From CALHVR01 sp963528625 (lineage in GTDB: Bacteria; Fusobacteriota; Fusobacteriia; Fusobacteriales; Leptotrichiaceae), in the NCBI GenBank assembly GCA_963528625.1, contig CAURVQ010000034.1:1-12256 (forward strand): a stretch of DNA of 12,256 bases, given 5' to 3'. Shown here in pieces: positions 1-5,584 of the stretch. The position numbers and the translations under genes are program-made. The notes under the pieces are model-generated. The model was not told the DNA's origin and ran no database searches. It saw only the letters and a list, made by a program, of their open reading frames with translations. The stretch's first letter is position 1; each line of letters starts with the position of its first letter.

Positions 1-4
1 TTAA

Positions 5-27
5 CATAGATTCTCTATGAGTTTTTT
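5..27 (+). terminator. possible weak intrinsic terminator at left edge
   Basis: CATAGA (5-10) and TCTATG (14-19) form a 6-bp stem with a 3-base loop, followed after AG by six T residues. It would end a plus-strand gene lying left of the window, and a TAA at 2-4 could be its stop codon. The stem is AT-rich and the upstream gene is not visible, so this is weak. Confidence 0.3.
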
Positions 28-57
28 GTGTTGCACTTAATATGATAATTTATCAAT

Positions 58-103
58 ATAAAAAATCGTAAACACGTTATTTTTAAAACGTATATTTACG
101 ATT
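58..103 (-). terminator. intrinsic terminator after the purine permease
   Basis: AATCGTAAA (64-72) pairs with TTTACGATT (95-103), and an inner ACGTT (74-78) pairs with AACGT (87-91). Read on the minus strand, the stem is followed directly by a run of T. It lies about 30 bases after the permease stop codon. The rest of 1-132 shows only a short dyad, TGATAA-T-TTATCA at 43-55, and no gene. Confidence 0.7.
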
Positions 104-132
104 CTATTTTTATATCTATACTACATTATTGC

Positions 133-1503
133 TTATATCAATGATAATTTTAATGCAAATAATATTGCTAAAATAATCATAACATAAGATACATGTCTTC
201 TTTCTTCTTTTGGTGCAACTACATTGTATAATAAATTAATTACTACGTAAGATAAAATTCCTAAAGTAAGTCCATCTCCAATACTATAAGTTAATGCCAT
301 TGAAATTGCTGTAATAAACGCTGGTACTCCTTCAGTTATATCGTGTAAATCAATTTCTTTTAATGAACTTATCATTAAATATCCAACATAAATCAATGCT
401 GGTGCAGTTGCTGCTGATGGAATTGCTATAAATATTGGTGAAAAGAACATTGCAATTAAAAATAAAACTCCTGTTGTAACTGCTGTCCACCCTGTTTTTC
501 CTCCTACTGTAACTCCTGTTGCACTCTCTACATATGTTGTTACTGTTGAAACACCTAAGGTTGCTCCTACAGTTGTTCCTATTGCATCTGCTAACAAGGC
601 TCTTCCGACATTCGGTACTTTTCCTTCTTCGTCTAACATATTTGCTTTTGAACAAACTCCAACTAATGTTCCTACTGTATCAAAAAAATCTACAAATAAA
701 AATGTTGCTATTATAACAAAGAAATTACCCAATAATTTTAGATTTGTTAAAAAACTAAAATCTAGCTTCCCTGCAATTGGTGCGATTGATTCAAATTTGA
801 ATACTCCTTTTGGTAAATATATTCCTAAATCTGCTGCTTGTTTTGGATTTACTACTGCATATCCCCAAGCAAGTAAAGAACTTACAACTATTCCATATAA
901 AATTGCTCCATTTACTCTTTTTTTGTCTAGTATCGCTATTACAAGCAATCCTATCGATGCTATAATTACTGTTGGTCCAAAGTGTCCCATACTAACTTTT
1001 GTAGCTTCATTTCCTACAATCAATCCAGCTCCAGACATTCCAACAAAAGCAATAAACATACCTATTCCTGCTGTTACTGCATGTTTCATTGGTAAAGGTA
1101 TTGAATTTACTACTGCTTCTCTAACTTTGAAAAGTGTTAGTAAAATAAAGATTATCCCTTCAATAAATACAGCAGTTAAAGCCATTTGCCAACTAATTCC
1201 ACCTTTTAAAACTACCGTAAATGCAAAAAATGCATTTAGTCCCATTCCTGATGCTAAAGCAAATGGTAAGTTAGCCATAAATCCCATAGCAAAACATCCC
1301 ACTGCTGCTGCAAGACATGTTGCTGTTACTAATGCTCCTGCATCCATTCCAGTTGCTGACAATATTCCCGGATTAACTGCAATAATGTACGCCATAGTTA
1401 AAAAAGTTACTAATCCTGCTAACATTTCCCTTTTGAAATTTACATTTTTTTCTCCTAATAAAGGAAACCATTTTTGAATTCCTGTCAATTCATTTGTTTT
1501 CAT
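133..1503 (-). CDS. NCS2 family purine permease (AzgA/PbuG type, guanine/hypoxanthine or adenine uptake)
   Basis: This is an integral membrane nucleobase transporter, expected to bring purine bases across the cytoplasmic membrane by proton symport. At 456 residues it is a normal full length for the AzgA/PbuG branch of NCS2. Motifs seen include NPGILSATGMD (44-54), GMGLNAFFAFTVVL (86-99), FVDFFDTVGTLVGV (270-283), the ALLADAIGTTVGATLGVST stretch (302-320) with the following VESATGV and GGKTGWTAV, and EGVPAFIT (391-398). Hydrophobic segments run through the whole protein. The ATG at 1503 follows an AGGAGG ribosome binding site with about 10 bases between. The gene appears to be transcribed alone from a promoter in the 118-base gap behind it, and a hairpin terminator follows. 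There is no purine riboswitch in that gap. Family assignment is firm; the exact base transported cannot be read from sequence. Confidence 0.93.
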   Translation of the reverse strand: MKTNELTGIQKWFPLLGEKNVNFKREMLAGLVTFLTMAYIIAVNPGILSATGMDAGALVTATCLAAAVGCFAMGFMANLPFALASGMGLNAFFAFTVVLKGGISWQMALTAVFIEGIIFILLTLFKVREAVVNSIPLPMKHAVTAGIGMFIAFVGMSGAGLIVGNEATKVSMGHFGPTVIIASIGLLVIAILDKKRVNGAILYGIVVSSLLAWGYAVVNPKQAADLGIYLPKGVFKFESIAPIAGKLDFSFLTNLKLLGNFFVIIATFLFVDFFDTVGTLVGVCSKANMLDEEGKVPNVGRALLADAIGTTVGATLGVSTVTTYVESATGVTVGGKTGWTAVTTGVLFLIAMFFSPIFIAIPSAATAPALIYVGYLMISSLKEIDLHDITEGVPAFITAISMALTYSIGDGLTLGILSYVVINLLYNVVAPKEERRHVSYVMIILAILFALKLSLI

Positions 1504-1531
1504 TGTGCTAAATTCCTCCTAGATATATAAT

Positions 1532-1559
1532 TACTGTTAAAACAGTATTTTTTATTATA
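1532..1559 (-). promoter_or_regulatory. permease promoter -10 with overlapping perfect dyad (possible operator)
   Basis: On the minus strand TATAAT (1559-1554) is followed after six A residues by TACTGTT-TT-AACAGTA (1547-1532), a perfect 7-bp inverted repeat with a 2-base centre. The expected transcription start falls at the edge of the dyad, the usual place for a repressor site. No good -35 hexamer is visible 16-18 bases upstream. The operator role is inferred. Confidence 0.45.
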
Positions 1560-1621
1560 ACCTATTTTAGCTTTATTTTCTACTATAAAAATTTATTCTC
1601 ACAATTTTTTTATTTTATTTT

Positions 1622-2923
1622 TTACAACAAAACCAAAATCTTCTCTATTTTTTTATTCTTAACCTTCTGCGGCTTAAATGTAATATTTCCCATTGTAATT
1701 GAATTAATTTTTTCATTATCTTCTGGAATATAGCCAATTTTTTCTATTAAAAGTCCACTTATTGTATCGTAATGTTTTGACTCTAACTCTATGTCAAAAT
1801 AATCATTTATATCATTTAAAGAAACTTCACCACTAACTATATACTTTTTATCTGATAATTTTTTTATTGTTAAATCATAACCGTCAAATTCATCACTTAT
1901 ATTCCCCATAACTTCCTCTATCATATCTTCTAGTGTTACAATCCCAGAAAATCCACCATACTCATCAATTAATATCGCCATATGTTTTTTCTCTTTTTGT
2001 AATTCAATAAATAATTCGTTCACATTTTTAGTTTCAGGAACAAAATATCCTTCTTGTAAAATTTCTGATATTTCAATATTTTCATATCCAATTTGATATC
2101 CTTTTATCATAATATCTTTAGTATGTAAAACTCCAACAATATTATCCATTTCTTTTTCATAAACAGGTATACGAGAATATTTTAAAAATTCTTTTTTATT
2201 AAATAAATTTTCTATCTCTAAATTTTTTTCAACTAAAAAAACTTTAGTTCTAGGAATCATTATTTCTCGAGCTATTTTTTCATCAAATTCTATTACTTTT
2301 TCTATCATTTCTTGCTCCGATTCATTTATAATTCCGTGTTCACGCCCTACTTCTACAAGCGATTGAATTTCCTCTTTAGAAACTTTTTCTTCTATATCAT
2401 CATCTTTCATTTTTAATAAAATTAAAATAAAATTAGTTGATAATGTTAAAAATTTTACAAATGGAGAGAATATTTTTGAAATATTTGAAATAATAACAAT
2501 AGAAGATAATGCAATTTTTTCTGAATTTCTAAGTGCTATTCTTTTAGGTAATAATTCTCCAAAAACTAAAGTAATATATGACAATAATATTGTTATTAAA
2601 ATCATTGAAATTTCATTACTATGTAAAATATTTAATTTTTGTAAATAAGTTCCTAAATAATGTGATAATCCTGTTGCTGCTGATGCTGATGCAAAAAAAC
2701 TAGCAAGTGTAATTCCTACCTGAATTGTTGATAAAAATTTACTCGGTTCTTCCATTAATTTTTCTAACAACTGAGCTTTTTTATTTCCTTCTTCAATTAA
2801 AACTCTTATTTTATTTTTATTTACTGACACTATCGCCATTTCTGCCCCTGAAAAAAAGGCGTTTATTCCTGTCAATACAATTATTAATAATACTTGTAAA
2901 AACATGTTGGACCCTTCTAACAT
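1622..2923 (-). CDS. CNNM/CorC-HlyC family membrane protein with CBS pair
   Basis: Order of domains: CNNM (DUF21) transmembrane domain (about 1-175), CBS pair (about 215-340), and a C-terminal CorC/HlyC transporter-associated domain (about 350-430). Motifs seen are FFSGAEMA (23-30), GITLASFFASA (70-80), FGELLPK (121-127), RTKV (225-228) and DEYGGFSGIVTLEDMIEEVMG (within 320-340). Four hydrophobic segments fall near 7-33, 66-90, 104-125 and 136-171. The 433 residues match the family length. Members are linked to magnesium/cobalt or sodium transport and often carry the old name hemolysin; no haemolytic role is implied here. The ATG at 2923 has AGGAGG about 10 bases upstream. A second Met at residue 7 also sits behind a purine-rich stretch, but the first start has the better site. 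The gene lies downstream of the small-peptide transcription unit and its terminator. Confidence 0.92.
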   Translation of the reverse strand: MLEGSNMFLQVLLIIVLTGINAFFSGAEMAIVSVNKNKIRVLIEEGNKKAQLLEKLMEEPSKFLSTIQVGITLASFFASASAATGLSHYLGTYLQKLNILHSNEISMILITILLSYITLVFGELLPKRIALRNSEKIALSSIVIISNISKIFSPFVKFLTLSTNFILILLKMKDDDIEEKVSKEEIQSLVEVGREHGIINESEQEMIEKVIEFDEKIAREIMIPRTKVFLVEKNLEIENLFNKKEFLKYSRIPVYEKEMDNIVGVLHTKDIMIKGYQIGYENIEISEILQEGYFVPETKNVNELFIELQKEKKHMAILIDEYGGFSGIVTLEDMIEEVMGNISDEFDGYDLTIKKLSDKKYIVSGEVSLNDINDYFDIELESKHYDTISGLLIEKIGYIPEDNEKINSITMGNITFKPQKVKNKKIEKILVLL

Positions 2924-2979
2924 TTTGTGCTTTCCTCCTAAATTAAAAATAGATAAAATACTTATCTTGCATTTTACCT

Positions 2980-3007
2980 ATTTTACCATATTTCTAATAA
3001 AAATCAA
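2980..3007 (-). promoter_or_regulatory. candidate promoter for the CNNM gene
   Basis: On the minus strand TTGATT (3007-3002), 16 bases, then TAAAAT (2985-2980). It lies just downstream of the small-peptide terminator and about 55 bases before the CNNM start, so the gene need not depend on readthrough. A small dyad AGATAA-AATAC-TTATCT (2951-2967) lies in the leader. Confidence 0.45.
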
Positions 3008-3029
3008 AAATTTATTTTTTATATTTTTC

Positions 3030-3055
3030 AAAAAAGACCAGCTTTTTACAGCTGG
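3030..3055 (-). terminator. intrinsic terminator of the small-peptide mRNA
   Basis: Read on the minus strand, CCAGCT (3055-3050) and AGCTGG (3043-3038) form a perfect 6-bp stem with a 6-base loop, followed by TCTTTTTTG. It begins 12 bases after the TGA of the 23-codon ORF. Confidence 0.85.
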
Positions 3056-3067
3056 CGAAATAATAAT

Positions 3068-3139
3068 TCAAAATAAATTACGTGAAATGATAAAGTAGAT
3101 CACAACTAAAATTATTATTTTCTTTTTTGTATGTCGCAT
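3068..3139 (-). CDS. 23-aa hydrophobic peptide, candidate type I toxin
   Basis: The ATG at 3139 follows GGAGGTGA (3151-3144), the best Shine-Dalgarno sequence in the window, with 7 bases between GGAGG and the start. The ORF ends at TGA 3070-3068. The peptide starts MRHTKKK, continues with a hydrophobic core IIILVVIYFII (residues 8-18) and ends SRNLF. This is the layout of small membrane-inserting type I toxins such as Ibs, ShoB and TisB. It has its own consensus promoter about 60 bases upstream, a leader hairpin covering the ribosome binding site, and a terminator right after the stop. A divergent small RNA can pair across its start codon. I do not recognise the peptide itself, and toxicity is inferred. 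The main alternative is a leader peptide with an attenuator in front of the CNNM gene. Confidence 0.72.
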   Translation of the reverse strand: MRHTKKKIIILVVIYFIISRNLF

Positions 3140-3143
3140 ATTT

Positions 3144-3162
3144 TCACCTCCTCCACGAAGGT
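3144..3162 (-). promoter_or_regulatory. leader hairpin that can hide the ribosome binding site of the small ORF
   Basis: In the minus-strand transcript ACCUUC (3162-3157) can pair with GGAGGU (3151-3146), six pairs including one G-U, with loop GUGGA. The paired strand contains most of the Shine-Dalgarno sequence. A second short hairpin (AACTTT/AAAGTT, 3198-3185) would sit at the 5' end of the RNA. Translation-inactive folding of the primary transcript is common among type I toxin mRNAs. Confidence 0.55.
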
Positions 3163-3203
3163 TTCTTACTTCTTAAAGACGCTAAACTTTAAAAAGTTAA
3201 TTT

Positions 3204-3232
3204 ATTATAACATTCATTTAATCTAATTTCAA
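3204..3232 (-). promoter_or_regulatory. consensus promoter of the small-peptide mRNA
   Basis: Minus strand TTGAAA (3232-3227), 17-base spacer, TATAAT (3209-3204). Start expected near 3197, giving a leader of about 58 bases and a transcript of about 170 bases up to the terminator. Confidence 0.8.
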
Positions 3233-3262
3233 TTATTTTTTAGTTATTTTTTATTAAAATTG

Positions 3263-3291
3263 TTGACTTTTTTTATAGCATAGTGTATAAT
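3263..3291 (+). promoter_or_regulatory. consensus promoter of the divergent small RNA
   Basis: TTGACT (3263-3268), 17-base spacer, TATAAT (3286-3291). The -35 hexamers of the two divergent promoters are only 30 bases apart. Start expected near 3298. Confidence 0.82.
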
Positions 3292-3297
3292 TAAAAT

Positions 3298-3356
3298 GTA
3301 AACAAATGTATGTTGCATATAAAACGCTATTAGGGAGTTCACGCTCCCTTTTTTCT
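3298..3356 (+). ncRNA. candidate antitoxin small RNA, about 60 nt
   Basis: The RNA starts about 7 bases after a consensus -10 and ends at a terminator (AGGGAGT/GCTCCCT with loop TCAC, 3332-3349, then T-rich). No ribosome binding site precedes its ATG at 3306 and the terminator would interrupt that frame, so it looks non-coding. Bases 3307-3320 (TGTATGTTGCATAT) match the complement of the toxin mRNA at 3128-3141 in 13 of 14 places, and the single difference still gives a U-G pair. This covers the toxin start codon and codons 2-4. ACGCTA (3324-3329) repeats 3179-3184 and could pair with the toxin leader in the correct antiparallel order. The pairing segment can also fold as a short hairpin with UUG at its tip. 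The antitoxin role is inferred from pairing and architecture. Confidence 0.7.
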
Positions 3357-3357
3357 T
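3331..3357 (+). terminator. intrinsic terminator of the small RNA
   Basis: AGGGAGT (3332-3338) pairs with GCTCCCT (3343-3349), loop TCAC, followed by TTTTTCTTT. The stem is GC-rich against a very AT-rich background. Confidence 0.85.
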
Positions 3358-3377
3358 TATTTTTTCTATATTTTATC

Positions 3378-3403
3378 AAAAAGAAAAGAGGCATTTCTGC
3401 CTC
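3378..3403 (-). terminator. minus-strand intrinsic terminator facing the small RNA
   Basis: Minus strand GAGGCA (3403-3398), loop GAAA, TGCCTC (3393-3388), then TTTTCTTTTT. It probably ends transcription coming from the sugar-kinase gene, although that gene stops about 285 bases earlier, or ends an unseen short transcript from 3404-3688. It also shields the small-RNA gene from antisense readthrough. Confidence 0.75.
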
Positions 3404-3688
3404 AAATATCATTTTAAATAACTTTAATTTTTTAAAAATATTTTTATCTCTAACTCAATTCATAGATAACCTCATACATTATATTTTCATTTTCTAAATT
3501 TTTAAAAGCCCACACATTTTCAACTTAGTGAGTAGTGACTGAGTTTATATGAAAATGATTTTCTGAACGAGTATAAATGTAAGAAAGTTTTTTGATTTTC
3601 ACAAAGCGATGAAGTGTATGAACTTAGTAAGAAAACATCAGTACTAAAATCCTTCTATTACTTTTAAGATTCTCCAAAAATAGAATTC
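3404..3688. other. gene-free stretch with degenerate repeated words
   Basis: No supported gene here. AACTTAGTGAG (3522-3532) returns as AACTTAGTAAG (3621-3631). GATTTTC occurs at 3557-3563 and 3594-3600, each followed by a CGA-containing and GT..ATG-ending stretch. GAGTTTATATG (3541-3551) resembles GAGTATAAATG (3569-3579). GAAAATGATTTTC (3551-3563) is a dyad. On the minus strand a 21-codon open frame from GTG 3515 to TAG 3450 lacks a ribosome binding site. The pattern suggests a decayed dispersed intergenic repeat or a long 3' untranslated region of the kinase gene. I cannot tell which from one window. Confidence 0.35.
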
Positions 3689-4630
3689 CTACTTCACTAA
3701 ATATGCAGCTCCATAAATTCCAGCATCATTTCCTAATTCTGCTTGTACAATTTTTAATCCTTCCAAAGTAGAAAGCATTGCATATTTTCTTAATTTCTCA
3801 TTTATTTTATCAAATAAAATATCTCCTGCTAATGCAATTCCACCACCAACAACAACAACATCTGTATCTAATACATTTAATAAGTTTCCAATTCCTAAAG
3901 CTATAAATTCTGCTTCATAATCAACTAAATTTAATGAAAATTCATCTCCATCCCTTGCCGCATCAAATATGTCTTTAGCTTCAACTTCTCTATCTTTTGT
4001 TCTTTCATATAATAAATTATTTTTATTTACTGTTAATCTACTTTTTGCCTCTCTTACAAGTCCTGTTGCTGATGCATACGCTTCCCAACATCCTTCTTGA
4101 CCACATCCACAAAGTTTTCCATCTCTCTCAACTTTAATGTGTCCTACTTCTCCACCTGCACCGTTTTTACCACTTACAAGTTTCCCATTTACAACAACTC
4201 CACCACCTATACCAGTTCCTATCGCAAGTCCAAGGACATTTTTGTATCCTCTTCCTCCACCTTTCCACATTTCACCTAAAGTAATAACATTTACATCATT
4301 ATCTACTTTTACCGGTACTCCTAAATGTTTTTCAAATTCTGCTGCAAGATCTACATTAACTGGCCAAGGAAAGTTTGCCCAAAATTTAACAATTCTCCCA
4401 TTAGCAACAGGTCCGGGAACACCTAATCCAACTCCAGCTACATCTTTAAATGAAATATTCAAATTACTTACTTGTATTTTTAATATATTTGATAATCTTT
4501 CTATCGTTTTTTCAAATCCTTGTTCTGATTCTGTTTTAACAATTGTTGAAAATAAAATATTTCCATCTTCATCCAATAATCCTATTTTCGTATTTGTTCC
4601 ACCTAAATCAATTCCTACATAATAACTCAT
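3689..4630 (-). CDS. ROK family sugar kinase, probable glucokinase
   Basis: Cytoplasmic ATP-dependent hexose kinase, most likely phosphorylating glucose at C6. Seen: phosphate-binding DLGGTNTKIG (8-17), the catalytic-loop segment VDNDVNV (109-115) with D112 as expected base, GTGIGGG (138-144), the sugar-binding GAGGEVGHIKV (157-167), the ROK zinc motif CGCGQEGCWE (174-183; ligands H164, C174, C176, C181), and VGGGIA near the C-terminus (261-266). The family usually has Ala in the NDAN segment; here it is Val. The 313 residues are the normal length. The ATG at 4630 has AGGAGG four bases upstream. The gene is divergent from a helix-turn-helix gene and has a leader of about 150 bases. No kinase-linked repressor domain is present, so it is the enzyme and not an NagC-type regulator. 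Substrate could be another hexose. Confidence 0.9.
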   Translation of the reverse strand: MSYYVGIDLGGTNTKIGLLDEDGNILFSTIVKTESEQGFEKTIERLSNILKIQVSNLNISFKDVAGVGLGVPGPVANGRIVKFWANFPWPVNVDLAAEFEKHLGVPVKVDNDVNVITLGEMWKGGGRGYKNVLGLAIGTGIGGGVVVNGKLVSGKNGAGGEVGHIKVERDGKLCGCGQEGCWEAYASATGLVREAKSRLTVNKNNLLYERTKDREVEAKDIFDAARDGDEFSLNLVDYEAEFIALGIGNLLNVLDTDVVVVGGGIALAGDILFDKINEKLRKYAMLSTLEGLKIVQAELGNDAGIYGAAYLVK

Positions 4631-4785
4631 ATTTCCTCCTAATAAATTTAATATTTATTTAATTATTTATATTTTTTTCATAATCTTACAAAACTCAAAC
4701 TTTTCCGTAAATCTTATTCAAAACATTACAAGATAACGCTTTTATAACTAAAATTAATTCAATGTAATTGCCTATTTACATATAA

Positions 4786-4813
4786 ATTATAACACATTTT
4801 CGTATTTTTTCAA
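4786..4813 (-). promoter_or_regulatory. promoter of the sugar-kinase gene, with nearby dyad
   Basis: Minus strand TTGAAA (4813-4808), 16-base spacer, TATAAT (4791-4786). The predicted start near 4779 falls in an inverted repeat ATGTAA-N8-TTACAT (4762-4781), a possible operator. The remaining intergenic DNA at 4631-4761 is plain AT-rich leader. Confidence 0.6.
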
Positions 4814-4871
4814 TATTATATTTGATTAAATTTTCATATATTTTATCATCTTTATTTTTTTTATTTTTTCT

Positions 4872-4900
4872 TTGACTATATTCAATTTTTTGTATATAAT
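4872..4900 (+). promoter_or_regulatory. consensus promoter of the HTH/coiled-coil gene
   Basis: TTGACT (4872-4877), 17-base spacer, TATAAT (4895-4900). Start expected near 4907, giving a short leader of about 22 bases. The TTG of the -35 hexamer is in frame with the gene and can be mistaken for its start codon. Confidence 0.82.
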
Positions 4901-4928
4901 ATTGTTACATAAAAATGAGGTGAGAATT

Positions 4929-5522
4929 TTGAAACTATCAATAAAAGATTATATGGAAAGTCGTAATATTTCACGAAGAACGATTTACAATCGTATTCAA
5001 GCCGGACTTCTTGAAACAATAAAAGAAAAAAATAAAACTTATATTATAAAAGAAAATGACATAAAACCTGAAAATAAAAAATGTATGAATAATATTGATT
5101 TATCTGCATTAAATGATCTAAAACAACTTACAGAACAATTTTCTTTAATACAAGCTTCATACAATCTAATTAAAGAATTTGATTATAGTTTTTTACGTGA
5201 AAGACTTTCTACTATTGAAAGTTCAACTATTAATTTTTCTTTGTCTTTAGAAAAAAAAGTTGATTTTACTAATACTAAATTAGATAATTTTTTACCAGAA
5301 ATTTTAAAAAAATTTGATTTACTTCAAGAAAAAAATGATAATTTTCTACAAAATATTCTATTAATCAACGAACAAAATCAAAATTTCTTTAAACAAAATA
5401 TTGAAAGTTTAAATGAAAAATTTGATATTTTACTTAATAAATTTGAAACTATGGAAGAGAAATTTGATGAAATTATAAAAAATTCTGATTCAAAAAAAAC
5501 ATTTAATATTTTCAAAAAATAA
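4929..5522 (+). CDS. small helix-turn-helix protein with long coiled coil, function unknown
   Basis: I do not recognise a named family. With the TTG start at 4929 the product is 197 residues. This start has GAGGTGA five bases upstream and lies after the promoter. An earlier in-frame TTG at 4872 is the promoter -35 itself, so the longer 216-residue reading is wrong. Residues about 3-45 (SIKDYMESRNISRRTIYNRI and following) look like a winged or MerR/excisionase-like helix-turn-helix: an ISRRTIYNRI recognition-helix pattern, then a short beta-like KTYIIKENDI. Residues about 58-185 are rich in L, F, K, E, N with heptad-like spacing, and KFD recurs at 128-130, 164-166 and 178-180, suggesting a coiled coil for oligomerisation. 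There is no membrane segment. It stands alone between a divergent kinase gene and a bidirectional terminator. It may be a DNA-binding regulator or a structural DNA-associated protein. Confidence 0.75.
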   Translation: MKLSIKDYMESRNISRRTIYNRIQAGLLETIKEKNKTYIIKENDIKPENKKCMNNIDLSALNDLKQLTEQFSLIQASYNLIKEFDYSFLRERLSTIESSTINFSLSLEKKVDFTNTKLDNFLPEILKKFDLLQEKNDNFLQNILLINEQNQNFFKQNIESLNEKFDILLNKFETMEEKFDEIIKNSDSKKTFNIFKK

Positions 5523-5533
5523 TTTTAAAAAAT

Positions 5534-5579
5534 AAAAGCTACATTTTTAGATTTTTATCTAAACTTATGTAGCTTTTTT
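5534..5579. terminator. bidirectional terminator between converging genes
   Basis: AAAAGCTACAT (5534-5544) pairs with ATGTAGCTTTT (5567-5577), with an inner TTTAGAT/ATCTAAA helix. T-runs follow on the plus strand and, through the A-rich left flank, on the minus strand. It serves both the HTH gene and the polC operon. Confidence 0.85.
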
Positions 5580-5584
5580 ATATA

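Noticed and set aside
797..1477. 226-codon open frame antisense to the permease gene
   Set aside because: It mirrors the codon pattern of the permease, lacks a ribosome binding site, and its composition is that of a reverse-strand shadow.
1504..1621. Purine riboswitch ahead of the permease
   Set aside because: The gap is short and AT-rich and does not contain the conserved junction and loop sequences of the purine aptamer.
3306..3497. Plus-strand 63-codon open frame after the small-RNA promoter
   Set aside because: No ribosome binding site before its ATG, and a strong terminator lies inside it. The region is better explained as a small RNA followed by non-coding DNA.
3450..3515. Minus-strand 21-codon frame starting GTG
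   Set aside because: Reads as a plausible peptide, but has no Shine-Dalgarno sequence and lies in a degenerate repeat-like region. Mentioned only as part of the gene-free stretch.
4137..4622. 161-codon open frame antisense to the sugar kinase
   Set aside because: Proline- and threonine-rich translation typical of the reverse of a glycine-rich gene. No start signals.
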